A DNA stretch of 64,000 nucleotides from Deltaproteobacteria bacterium GWA2_38_16 (lineage in GTDB: Bacteria > Bdellovibrionota > JACOXK01 > 2-02-FULL-40-11): contig MGPE01000002.1 in the NCBI GenBank assembly GCA_001797335.1, positions 200,538 through 264,537 on the forward strand, given 5' to 3'. This document shows positions 42,970 through 51,163 of the stretch, piece by piece. Both the position numbers and the translations under genes were made by a program. Within the stretch, counting starts at the first letter, position 1; every line of letters begins with the position of its first letter. The notes under the pieces were generated by a model. It was not told the origin of the DNA. It did not search any database and worked only from the letters and a program-made list of their open reading frames with translations.

Positions 42970-43821
42970 TTAAAAAAATATTTTCTCCCCCATAGAATAT
43001 CGACCTGTTTTGGGATTTTTAAAAACGGTGGCTGCAGGTATGGTAGGGTCGTGCTCAAAACATAAAATCCAATTTTCTTTTACAACTCGTTCCAAAATAG
43101 TTCTTTTTTCTTCCAAGGTATACAGCGGAAAATTGTCATATCCCATATTATAGGGGATCGGTATGTGGGAAGATGTGGGGATAAGATCGGCACAATACAA
43201 AAGAGTATTTTTCCCATCTGTCACTTTCACCACTTGATGAAAAGGACTATGACCGTGAGTCACCAGCACAGAAATCCCAGGAAAGAGTTCTTGTTCACCC
43301 TCTAACATTTTTAATTTTCCTTTTTGAAGAGCACTGAGTTTTTCTTTAAAATAACTGGCACGATCTTTTTCAGCCGGCTTCATCGCCCATTCCCATTGTT
43401 TTTTTTGAACATAATATGTGGCATTTGAAAAATTAGGTTTAAATTCATTTCCTACGTTATAGGTCGCTCCTCCGGCGTGGTCAAAATGTAAATGAGAAAG
43501 GATAACATCCGTAATATCTTGAAAGGAAAGTCCACATGCTTCTAGCGATTTCTTCAGTGAAAAACGACTGTGATCAATTCGATAAATCTTTTTTAATTTT
43601 TCATCCCAATCTTCACCCGCACCAGTATCCACTAGAATATTTTTTCCCTGCGTTTGAATAAGCATAATGCGAAGAGCCATATCAATTCGGTTCATGGAAT
43701 CTGTAGGATTGGTTTTTTCCCAAAGAGTTTTAGGCACCACACCAAACATGGCTCCTCCATCCAGCGCAAATTCACCGGTTTCAAGCAAGGTTACAGTGTA
43801 AGGGCCTATTTTTTTAGGCAT
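42970..43821 (-). CDS. Metallo-beta-lactamase-fold hydrolase
   Basis: 283 residues of the MBL superfamily. The metal motif SHLHFDHAGG is complete (HxHxDH), followed by VTHGHSPFHQ and LLYCADLIPT with the bridging Asp, and a C-terminal FEHDPTIP. No signal peptide, so cytosolic. The organisation (GAGEDWDEKLKK near residue 67) is like the AttM/AiiA-related group and other MBL hydrolases, but substrate is not predictable. It ends five bases before the tRNA-Leu gene on the same strand, so they may be co-transcribed. Confidence 0.87.
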   Translation of the reverse strand: MPKKIGPYTVTLLETGEFALDGGAMFGVVPKTLWEKTNPTDSMNRIDMALRIMLIQTQGKNILVDTGAGEDWDEKLKKIYRIDHSRFSLKKSLEACGLSFQDITDVILSHLHFDHAGGATYNVGNEFKPNFSNATYYVQKKQWEWAMKPAEKDRASYFKEKLSALQKGKLKMLEGEQELFPGISVLVTHGHSPFHQVVKVTDGKNTLLYCADLIPTSSHIPIPYNMGYDNFPLYTLEEKRTILERVVKENWILCFEHDPTIPAATVFKNPKTGRYSMGEKIFF

Positions 43822-43849
43822 AGAAGAAAAAAGCTAGCATAACTAAAAT

Positions 43850-44167
43850 TTATCGGCTAGCCATTTTTTCTTTAAGTGACTGTCTAAAGGGGCTATAGAG
43901 CATATCCTCTACTTTTCCCTCTTTATCAAAATATAAAGAGAGAGATTCCGAGTTATCATCGGTCGTATGAATATACATCCACCAACATTCATTTTCACTT
44001 CGCGTCCCATGATAAATAGGGGTTCCAAAGGTATCGTAAATTTCTCGCTGCGTGGTTTTCCCAACCACAATATCTTTCACCGCATCCTGTGGAAAATCCC
44101 GTTTACTCGGGGGCGTTGCACACCCAACTATCCCCAACACCAATAAGGCTATCCATATTTTTTTCAT
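43850..44167 (-). CDS. BamE/SmpA-like small lipoprotein
   Basis: 105 residues with a lipoprotein signal peptide (IWIALLVLGIVGC, lipidated Cys near 16). The rest, VVGKTTQREIYDTFGTPIYHG followed by strands (YIHTTDDNSESLSLYFDKEG), matches the SmpA/OmlA (BamE) alpha-beta fold that forms part of the outer-membrane barrel assembly machine or copies of it. The G-T-P motif in GTPIY is typical. BamE itself or a paralogue; the short length is normal. Confidence 0.72.
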   Translation of the reverse strand: MKKIWIALLVLGIVGCATPPSKRDFPQDAVKDIVVGKTTQREIYDTFGTPIYHGTRSENECWWMYIHTTDDNSESLSLYFDKEGKVEDMLYSPFRQSLKEKMASR

Positions 44168-44198
44168 ACCTCTCTTATCGGCAGTTTTTTACAAAGGC

Positions 44199-45005
44199 TT
44201 AATAGGAAATTTTTCCTATGAGGTCACCTACAATGTATTGTTTTCTATTATCGAAAAATGGGTCGATTTTTAAAATAATTAAAGAATGTTGACTCTTTAT
44301 TTCTTTAATCACTTCTTCATTCAAAACAAATTTCCAGGTTCTAGATTGATTCGCTTCAAAATCCAGAATTTCTAAATTCCCCTTCTTAGGACTTTTAACA
44401 ACATTTTTCCAAAGGATTTTTCCACCTTCTCCCAAAATAGCTAAATAAGAATTTTCCTGTTTAAAATTAATGGGGATAAGTGTCTTTAAGCGCTGAGAGC
44501 CAATATTAGAAAGGGCTATCTGTAAGGTTTGATCTACTAATACTTTAGCTTGAAGAGAAATAACTTGTTGAGGGTATTTTTTTAAATCTAATAAAACGGT
44601 ATTCAGCTGATCATTTAATTTTCTTTTTAATGATTCACTTCCAATAATATCAGCTTCTTGATCCCCCCACTGAACGGCATGAACAATATCCCCAGGGATT
44701 GCTTTAAAAGAATTCTTAGATCCCTCTATAAGTTTTTTAAATTCTGATAACCACATCATCACTTTTTCTTTTTCAAAAACATGGCTATAGGTTCCAATGT
44801 CATAGGGGCTAGACTGATAATGGTCAAAAGAGCTTAAGGTTGAAAAAGTTACCTTTCCATTTTGTTGGATCACAAACGTATCATGAAGGAAACTAAAGCG
44901 ATGCCCTCCTTGTCTTTCATAAATAAATAAGGTCCCCTCTTCAGAAAAAGCGTGAATACAATAAAAAAATCCCCACAAAATCCCTCCCATTAATTTTTTG
45001 GACAT
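44199..45005 (-). CDS. Exported protein of unknown function paired with zincin
   Basis: 268 residues with a signal peptide (GGILWGFFYCIHAFS). It has strand-rich halves: YERQGGHRFSFLHDTFVIQQ at the start, and later LALSNIGSQRLKTLI and RTWKFVLNEEV, which resembles an Ig-like or DUF-type domain. No known family recognised. Its start overlaps the zincin end by 16 bases, so both are made together. It might be a chaperone, inhibitor or localisation partner of that protease. Confidence 0.6.
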   Translation of the reverse strand: MSKKLMGGILWGFFYCIHAFSEEGTLFIYERQGGHRFSFLHDTFVIQQNGKVTFSTLSSFDHYQSSPYDIGTYSHVFEKEKVMMWLSEFKKLIEGSKNSFKAIPGDIVHAVQWGDQEADIIGSESLKRKLNDQLNTVLLDLKKYPQQVISLQAKVLVDQTLQIALSNIGSQRLKTLIPINFKQENSYLAILGEGGKILWKNVVKSPKKGNLEILDFEANQSRTWKFVLNEEVIKEIKSQHSLIILKIDPFFDNRKQYIVGDLIGKISY

Positions 45006-46081
45006 GAACCACCCCCTAAAATTTTAAAGTAGTGATGTTCCATAATCGATCCTCCCGTATGCACCATAATAGAATCTGATACTTTATCTTCAGGATCTGG
45101 AGTATTTCCAAATATTTTTTTCTGTATTTTAATGAGCCAGTCTTCTTCTTCATACGCATCATTTAATCCCAGCATATGCCCAACCTCATGTTGTACTCCC
45201 CCAAAAGGTCGATCCCAAAAACGTTGATCCATGAGATACCAATGCAAAAGATGGCTTCGCCCCTGATCGAGAGTTACAGAAACAGTGTAAAAACTGTTTT
45301 TTTTACTTTGTTCTATATCTTCTAAAGAGCGCCTATCTTTATTGGAATAAAAATCAAATTCAAATTGAATTTCTGGAGTAGAATATACTTTTTCACAGCG
45401 TTCTTCCCACCTTCGCACATAATCACGAGCCGACCAGCCTTTATAAGATTCTGGAAATTCAAAAAATGTTTCTACTTTTACAATATATTTTTTCAGTTTA
45501 GGATCATACCGAACTAAATAATAGCCACCTCCATGACTTTCTATTTTAGTCCACTGAGTAGAATAAGGAATGGAGGGTTCAGGATCTCTTTCATTTGAAA
45601 TTCCATCGCAATCCATATCATTGGGATCAATTTCCCCTTTTTGACATGCATTTTTTTGACTAAAATCACTCCTCCATGCTCCACAACTGCACGCCCAAGG
45701 GGGAACATATAGAGATTGCAACATACAAAGCACCTGTTGCCCATATCCTAACAATCCTCCCTCAGAGCTATTAGAACAATAGGCTGCAATCATTGCCTCC
45801 TTTTTATATGATAAAAGAGGGATTGGAAGAGGATGGCTAATTTTACTTTCTGAATATGTAGTTCCATTAGGATCAATGATATCAAAATCAATAGCCACCT
45901 GACGTTTTCTCTCTTCTGGGATCCAAGGAATCCACACTCTCACATGGGTATCTGATGCAGAAAGAATTTTAATATTCGTTAATAAAGACCCATCTTTAAA
46001 CAAAATTTCATCTGCCTCGACGCCTCTACAAAATATTAAGAATATAAATATAAAAAAGAAACTTACTCTTTTTAGGCTCAT
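44990..46081 (-). CDS. Exported matrixin-like zinc metalloprotease
   Basis: 363 residues with a signal peptide (RVSFFFIFIFLIFCRG). HEVGHMLGLND (near 298-308) is the extended HExxHxxGxxH/D zinc motif of metzincins. SIMEHHYF further on is a plausible Met-turn. The acidic block DPNDMDCDGISNERDPE (about 152-168) resembles a calcium-binding thrombospondin-3-type repeat. The Cys-rich segment CACSCGAW... suggests disulfides. I chose ATG 46081 rather than the GTG a codon earlier. First gene of a two-gene unit with the unknown exported protein. Substrate not predictable. Confidence 0.8.
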   Translation of the reverse strand: MSLKRVSFFFIFIFLIFCRGVEADEILFKDGSLLTNIKILSASDTHVRVWIPWIPEERKRQVAIDFDIIDPNGTTYSESKISHPLPIPLLSYKKEAMIAAYCSNSSEGGLLGYGQQVLCMLQSLYVPPWACSCGAWRSDFSQKNACQKGEIDPNDMDCDGISNERDPEPSIPYSTQWTKIESHGGGYYLVRYDPKLKKYIVKVETFFEFPESYKGWSARDYVRRWEERCEKVYSTPEIQFEFDFYSNKDRRSLEDIEQSKKNSFYTVSVTLDQGRSHLLHWYLMDQRFWDRPFGGVQHEVGHMLGLNDAYEEEDWLIKIQKKIFGNTPDPEDKVSDSIMVHTGGSIMEHHYFKILGGGSCPKN

Positions 46082-46119
46082 CACTATAAGTATCGGTATA
46101 AATTTACTTTTTCTGGAAT

Positions 46120-46525
46120 CTATTGCTGAACATTCGACTCACATTGAGAGAGGTCTTGGGAATATAGATTGAGTTCATTTTCATTCCAAATCATTAAGCC
46201 CTTTTCTGCACCACTTTCATATTTCAAGCGGTAGGGCTTAATCCCATGAGCTCCAAACGTTAAGACTGTGCTTCCTGAAAACATTTCTACATTAGGAATA
46301 GAAAGAGGATAACTGAGTGTTCCTGTAGGTAGATGAATAGCAAGAAGTTTATTGCGCGTTTCTATCCGTGGATTGAGAAGGAGGAGTTGTAATAGTATCT
46401 CCACTACTACTATTTTGCATTCCCCCACTTCCTCCACCCCCTCCACCGCAGGCCCAAATTCCAAGAAAGGCAAAAAATACGAAAAAATATAAAAAGTAAA
46501 TTAAAAACGTTCGTTGGTTCAACAT
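46120..46525 (-). pseudogene. Poly-glycine lipoprotein, frameshifted
   Basis: The 5' part starts at ATG 46525 and reads a lipoprotein signal peptide (LIYFLYFFVFFAFLGIWAC) followed by a glycine stretch and a Ser/Thr linker, then stops at 46349 after QSTDRNAQ. A second frame, shifted by one base near 46375-46395, continues with RIETRNKLLAIHLPTGTLSY to a stop at 46120. Together they make a plausible ~130-residue lipoprotein, so one indel (real, or a sequencing error in a CTCCTCCTT run) separates them. Poly-Gly after the lipid Cys is also seen in the divergent neighbour. Confidence 0.6.
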
Positions 46526-46578
46526 ACGTACCACTTTTTTTAATTATACCATTAAAATAAAATTGAAGAAAAAGTAAA

Positions 46579-46607
46579 TTTGCATTCGTCTTAAGCTTAA
46601 GTATAAT
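46579..46607 (+). promoter_or_regulatory. Promoter with palindromic operator before the poly-Gly lipoprotein
   Basis: TTTGCA (46579-46584) and a perfect TATAAT (46602-46607) are 17 bases apart. The spacer ends in the 12-bp perfect palindrome CTTAAGCTTAAG (46590-46601) directly before the -10, a good site for a repressor. It would give a leader of about 60 bases to the ATG at 46673. Confidence 0.5.
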
Positions 46608-46672
46608 TAAAAATATAGGCTTAAAAGTACGTAAGAAGAAAAGCCTGAAGTAAGTATTAACATTAAAATCCG

Positions 46673-47413
46673 ATGAGAAAACGTTTTAATATAGTTTTTG
46701 CCCTGTTGTTTCTCTCCTTGATGCTCATAAGCTGCGGAGATGGCGGCAGTGGAGGCGGTGGCGGAGGAGGCAGCGGCATTCAAGAAAATGATGGGGACAT
46801 CATTAATACAGATTCCATTCGCATGGAATCCACTTCAGCCCAAGATCCGAGTACAGTCACTGCCTGCATTACAAATTATGGGGATAATCCAGCTAATCCC
46901 GGACAAAATATTATCTTCTTAGATATCAAATTTAATTTTAAACCCCGTGACATAGATACCAGAAGATTACTTGGCCCTTTAAGCATTCATGTCGATACCA
47001 CAGGTTCGGCAACCTATGGGGGAAGAATACAAAAATGGGCAAAATATAATCGCTATAAAGTTCGAGCTAAAATCAACGGGCAAGCAATTTCTGGAGAAGG
47101 GCTGGAAGGAAATATTACCGATCGACGGTTTCAACCCTCTACCTGTCCGGCTGCAGCCCCCAGAAGAAATGCCATTGAAGCCTCTTTAGACTATCACGTT
47201 CCTACAAACTTACAGGGGCAAGCTTTACATTTTCAATTTTTTGTAGTGGATCAAGATGGACAAGAATATCCATTAACTCATGAAGTAACTTATTCAAGAA
47301 CCATGATTGAAAGTTCTGAATCCTGTAGAACGGTTATGGGAGATCAATCTACTGTTAATACCCAAAAAGCTCTGCACCAGACGCTAGATCTTTCTCCTTT
47401 AGGCCCAGAATAA
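46673..47413 (+). CDS. Poly-glycine-linker lipoprotein of unknown function
   Basis: 246 residues. Lipoprotein signal peptide IVFALLFLSLMLISC, with the lipid Cys followed by DGGSGGGGGGGSG, a flexible linker. The body is strand-rich (NIIFLDIKFNF, GSATYGGRIQKW, LHFQFFVVDQDGQEY) with cysteines at CITN, STCPAA and SCRTV that could form disulfides. No family recognised; a cell-surface Ig-like lipoprotein is likely. Its divergent neighbour (46120-46525) shares the Cys plus poly-Gly start. Promoter elements lie at 46579-46607. Confidence 0.72.
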   Translation: MRKRFNIVFALLFLSLMLISCGDGGSGGGGGGGSGIQENDGDIINTDSIRMESTSAQDPSTVTACITNYGDNPANPGQNIIFLDIKFNFKPRDIDTRRLLGPLSIHVDTTGSATYGGRIQKWAKYNRYKVRAKINGQAISGEGLEGNITDRRFQPSTCPAAAPRRNAIEASLDYHVPTNLQGQALHFQFFVVDQDGQEYPLTHEVTYSRTMIESSESCRTVMGDQSTVNTQKALHQTLDLSPLGPE

Positions 47414-47422
47414 AAATGAAAA

Positions 47423-48784
47423 TTATAATCGTTCGAAGTGCGCGGTGAAGTGACGCAAATAAGGTTCTTCTTGAGTAATTCTAAAACCTCGCAGGTGTTT
47501 TTTGTTTTTCACGATTTCTTCCATGCATTCTAGCATATAATCCACATGACTTTGCGTATACACCCGTCTAGGAAATGCTAGCCTCACAAGCTCCATCGTT
47601 GCATTTTTTCCAAACATCACACTCCCAATTTCAACAGCCCGAATGCCAGCCACCAAATACAATTCATTCACCAAAGCTTGTCCCGGAAATTCGGCAGAGG
47701 GAATGTGCGGTAAAAACGCTTTGGCATCAATATAAATAGCATGTCCTCCCGGTGGTTCTACAATGGGAATTCCCATGGCCAACAATTTTTCTCCGAAATA
47801 CTCTATAGAACGGATGCGATACCGAAGATAATCTTCTTCTAACACTTCTTTAAATCCTTGAGCCAGAGCTTCCAAATCGCGCCCCGATAATCCTCCATAC
47901 GTTGGAAATCCTTCGGTTAAAATGAGAAGCGATCGTGCCTTTTGCGCCCACGCCCGATTATTAAGGCCTAAAAATCCGCCCATATTGGCTAGCCCATCTT
48001 TTTTTGCGCTCATGGTACACCCGTCTGAGAGTTGAAACATTTCTTGGGCAATTTCTTTGACAGATTTGTGCTCATAGCCCGGTTCTCGAAGTTTAATAAA
48101 ATACGCATTTTCGGCAAACCGCGCAGCATCCAAGAAAAAAGGAATTTGAGTGTGATCGGCAATTTTCCGAACAGCTTTCAAATTTTCCATCGATACAGGT
48201 TGGCCCCCATTGGAATTATTGGTAATCGTTATCATGATTAAAGGGATTTTTTTAGCTCCTTGTTCTTGAATTACATTTTCTAATTTTTCAATATCCATGT
48301 TGCCTTTAAAAGGCTTTCGAAGAGAAGGAATTTTCCCCTCTTCTGTTGGGAGATCGATGGCTTTGGCTCCCACATATTCAATATTGGCCCTGGTCGTATC
48401 AAAATGCGTATTGCTAGGAACAACGGCTTGTTCGGCTCCTAAATTTCGAATAGCCACGTGAAATAAAATTCGCTCGGCTGCTCGCCCTTGGTGAGTGGGA
48501 ATAATATAATGATAGGAGGTTAATTCTTTCACCACGCGTTCAAAATGATAAAAACTTTCAGAGCAAGCATAAGCTTCATCGCCTTGCATCACTCCACCCC
48601 ATTGCTTGGAACTCATGGCCGCTGTCCCACTATCGGTTAAAAGATCAATGATCACATCTTTAGAGTGGATAAAGAAGGGATTAAAATGGGCTTTTTCTAA
48701 AATATGTTCTCGTTCTTTACGAGTGGTCATTCGAATAGGTTCAACCACTTTAATTTTAAAAGGCTCAATAATGGTTTTCATCAT
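47423..48784 (-). CDS. tnaA: Tryptophanase
   Basis: PLP enzyme cleaving L-tryptophan to indole, pyruvate and ammonia; 453 residues. The PLP-lysine lies in TMSAKKDGLANMGG (near 262), and GGQPVSMENLKAV and ARFAENAYFIK are typical TnaA blocks. At the position of TPL Arg381 the sequence is AVEIGSVMFG, like tryptophanases. ATGATG starts are both possible. It lies immediately after the lol permease gene on the same strand (18-base gap) and may be its read-through partner. No TnaC leader is seen. Substrate choice (Trp vs other) should be verified. Confidence 0.87.
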   Translation of the reverse strand: MMKTIIEPFKIKVVEPIRMTTRKEREHILEKAHFNPFFIHSKDVIIDLLTDSGTAAMSSKQWGGVMQGDEAYACSESFYHFERVVKELTSYHYIIPTHQGRAAERILFHVAIRNLGAEQAVVPSNTHFDTTRANIEYVGAKAIDLPTEEGKIPSLRKPFKGNMDIEKLENVIQEQGAKKIPLIMITITNNSNGGQPVSMENLKAVRKIADHTQIPFFLDAARFAENAYFIKLREPGYEHKSVKEIAQEMFQLSDGCTMSAKKDGLANMGGFLGLNNRAWAQKARSLLILTEGFPTYGGLSGRDLEALAQGFKEVLEEDYLRYRIRSIEYFGEKLLAMGIPIVEPPGGHAIYIDAKAFLPHIPSAEFPGQALVNELYLVAGIRAVEIGSVMFGKNATMELVRLAFPRRVYTQSHVDYMLECMEEIVKNKKHLRGFRITQEEPYLRHFTAHFERL

Positions 48785-48802
48785 AACATTATCTTCCCCC
48801 CC

Positions 48803-49990
48803 TCAATACCGGATTCCTTCTAAAGGATCAAGCTTAGATGCTTTCCACGCTGGATAAAAAGAAGAAATAACGGTAATCACAAACGCAATGATTCCAATCA
48901 CCCCAAAATGTCCCAGGTGCATATCAATTGGGATAGAGGTTGTATAATAAATATCCGGAAGACGAATCAGTTGAAATCTATCCAATACATAACATACCCC
49001 CACACCCACTCCCATGCCCAGAATAATGCCAGTGACCCCCATCAGCAATCCTTGGAATAAAAAGATATTTAAAATATGGGATCTGCGCGCCCCCATGGCT
49101 TTTAAAATAGAAATTTCTCTTCTTTTCTCTAAAACACTTCGAGTAATGGTGGTAATAATATTAAGCGCTGCCACCAAAACAATAAAAGACAACACCACAA
49201 ACATAGCCATTTTTTCTAATTTTAAGGCACTTAAAAGACTTCGATTCAGCTCTTGCCAATCTCGAACCTGAAAAGAGGATATTTTTGATGCCTTTTTAAT
49301 ATTTTGAATAACAGAGGGGGTTTGATACACATTTGAAACTTTTACTTCCAATCCGTCTATCTTGGATCCATATTCCAAAAATTGTTGCGCTTCTTGTAAA
49401 GAAACATACGCTAATTTTGTATCATATTCATAAATGCCTGTTTGAATGAGACCTGCGACCTTATATTTTTTCATTTTAGGAATTGTCCCTAGCGGTCCTG
49501 TTGTTTCTAAAGGAGAAACTATTTCAATGACATCCCCCCGGAAAGCTCCCAGGGAACTGGCCAGTTCCTGACCTAGTAAAATGGGAGGAAGAGGATCTTT
49601 CGCTTTGCTCGAGATGACGTCTTGTTTATGTTCTATCCCTTTCAAAAGCACACCGGTCGTAGATCCCCGGTATCGAATCATCATCTCCGTTAAAATATAG
49701 GGGGAAATTTCTTGAATCCGTGTATCGGCTTGTTGAATGTCTGTTTTAAAATCTTTAGAATAGTGAAATGGGGAAAAATCTTTGGACTCAATTAAAATAT
49801 GAGATTTAAAATTTAAAATTTTATCTTTTAGATCATTCCCAAATCCACTCATAATAGAAATAACCACAATCAACGTTGTTACTCCGGTGGCAACACCCAA
49901 AACAGAAATCCATGTTGTTAAGGATAAAATAGAGTGTCTTTTTTTAGAGAAAAGGTATCGACATCCCACAAAACGAGAAAACGGAAACAT
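48803..49990 (-). CDS. LolC/LolE-type lipoprotein-release permease
   Basis: 395 residues of the FtsX/LolCE membrane family: one N-terminal helix (about 22-50, LSLTTWISVLGVATGVTTLI), a periplasmic domain, and three C-terminal helices (about 270-380) with KMAMFVVLSFIVLVAALNII and SILKAMGARRSHILNIFLFQG. The final LDPLEGIRY is the family C-terminus. It should pull lipoproteins from the inner membrane for LolA with an ATPase LolD, which is not in the window. Residues about 125-133 (VISSKAKDP) are encoded by a palindromic element of the GATGAC family, in the periplasmic domain. Confidence 0.9.
   Translation of the reverse strand: MFPFSRFVGCRYLFSKKRHSILSLTTWISVLGVATGVTTLIVVISIMSGFGNDLKDKILNFKSHILIESKDFSPFHYSKDFKTDIQQADTRIQEISPYILTEMMIRYRGSTTGVLLKGIEHKQDVISSKAKDPLPPILLGQELASSLGAFRGDVIEIVSPLETTGPLGTIPKMKKYKVAGLIQTGIYEYDTKLAYVSLQEAQQFLEYGSKIDGLEVKVSNVYQTPSVIQNIKKASKISSFQVRDWQELNRSLLSALKLEKMAMFVVLSFIVLVAALNIITTITRSVLEKRREISILKAMGARRSHILNIFLFQGLLMGVTGIILGMGVGVGVCYVLDRFQLIRLPDIYYTTSIPIDMHLGHFGVIGIIAFVITVISSFYPAWKASKLDPLEGIRY
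49594..49618. repeat. Palindromic element inside the lol permease, translated in frame
   Basis: Reads GATCTTTCGC-TTT-GCTCGAGATGAC on the plus strand: ATCT pairs with AGAT and GC with GC. Same design and end (GATGAC) as the elements at 9378, 11117 and 32594. It encodes residues 125-133 of the permease (VISSKAKDP). Confidence 0.6.
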
Positions 49991-50019
49991 ATGAAGAAGA
50001 GTCTATAAAAAAGAAAGGA

Positions 50020-50943
50020 TTATCGCAAGGATTGAGCAACAAAGATTCCGGGAAATAATTTATACAGATCCAGTTGAAAGTTAGCATCATTTCCTAAAAA
50101 TGTTTGAGGATCCAGCTCGGAACGATAGGCCGTTTGAAAAAGAGATTGGACATTACTTTCCTGACTTAAGAGTTCTTCTATTTCACCCTTGGATCCTGTA
50201 AACACTAAAAAGCGAGATGTATGCTCAAATTGAGAGGCTTCTACTTTTTGAAATGAAGGAATCCCTTGAAAAGGAAAAGTGTCTGCCTCAAGTGTTTCAA
50301 AGGCCCCTCTAAACTGTAATCCATTTTGTTCGTAAACATGGACTTCATAACGAGATCCGATTTGTTTTTCCAAAACAAAAAGTTTTCCCTGAGGGGAATC
50401 CTGCGGAAAGGATGCAGAAAAGCCGTACAGTGCACCTTCGGTTAATTGCTCAACTGTATAAGCAGGAACATAAATAGAAGAAAAAGAAGGAAGTCCTTTT
50501 TTGCGAGCCAAGGCTCCCTTATTTCTATCTTTCAACCCATCTTCTCCCATGCGCATCACACTCCAAAAATTTTCACTTCCATCCTGATGAGCATCTAAAA
50601 CTTTTTTTAAGGAAGTAGAAGAAGGATCTTCCCCTTTTATTTCTTTGTTGTCTTTGGATTCTTTCTTTTTATTTTTCGTTTCATTTTCTTGATCTTTTTC
50701 TTTAGAATCAGATTTTTTAGATTCCACCTCACTTGAGGGTTTTTCTTGAGCACTGTTGTCTTGGGCTTTAATGCCTGACTCACGAAGCTCTGAATTGGTC
50801 AACACAGGAAAAGAACGAAACAGTTTATGAGAAGACTGAACAGAGGGGGAATGCTTTATCCCTTTTTTTCCCGCTTGAAAAGCTAAAAAGGTGGCTGTCA
50901 CTAAAAGCACGCCAAACACAAAATATTTAAGATACGATTGCAT
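50020..50943 (-). CDS. Membrane-anchored protein with charged linker, unknown
   Basis: 307 residues. ATG 50943 is chosen because AAGGAA precedes it; the frame opens earlier. An N-terminal helix (YFVFGVLLVTATFLAFQAG) anchors it, with the rest outside. Residues about 60-105 are a highly charged Lys/Glu/Asp/Ser linker (SKEKDQENETKNKKKES). The C-terminal 200 residues look folded (YEVHVYEQNGLQFRGAF, SRFLVFTGSKGEIEELL). No family recognised. Its start codon region follows a 220-base gap from the MFS gene in which I see no other feature. Confidence 0.65.
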   Translation of the reverse strand: MQSYLKYFVFGVLLVTATFLAFQAGKKGIKHSPSVQSSHKLFRSFPVLTNSELRESGIKAQDNSAQEKPSSEVESKKSDSKEKDQENETKNKKKESKDNKEIKGEDPSSTSLKKVLDAHQDGSENFWSVMRMGEDGLKDRNKGALARKKGLPSFSSIYVPAYTVEQLTEGALYGFSASFPQDSPQGKLFVLEKQIGSRYEVHVYEQNGLQFRGAFETLEADTFPFQGIPSFQKVEASQFEHTSRFLVFTGSKGEIEELLSQESNVQSLFQTAYRSELDPQTFLGNDANFQLDLYKLFPGIFVAQSLR

Positions 50944-51163
50944 GTAAAAATTCCTTTTTAAGCTTATAAAGTGCAACCAGAGTGCCAATCATGCCAATGT
51001 AAAAATATACACGTAACCTATTTAAATTATTAATGTTTTTATATTTTTTAAAAAAGACGATTCCAGAAGGCTTTCTTTTTTGCCGTTTAGTTTGTGTCGA
51101 GAGCTCTAAAAAGATGCGCCAGATATATCTTAAGTATTTGAAATTATAGAAGAAATTAACATA

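Noticed and set aside
42870..43058. 62-codon minus-strand frame across tRNA-Leu
   Set aside because: It reads through the tRNA gene and the end of the metallo-beta-lactamase gene, and has no RBS or homology.
46349..46473. Separate ORF from TTG 46473
   Set aside because: The upstream residues of this frame are the shadow of the poly-Gly signal region. The tail is better explained as the frameshifted rest of the lipoprotein gene.
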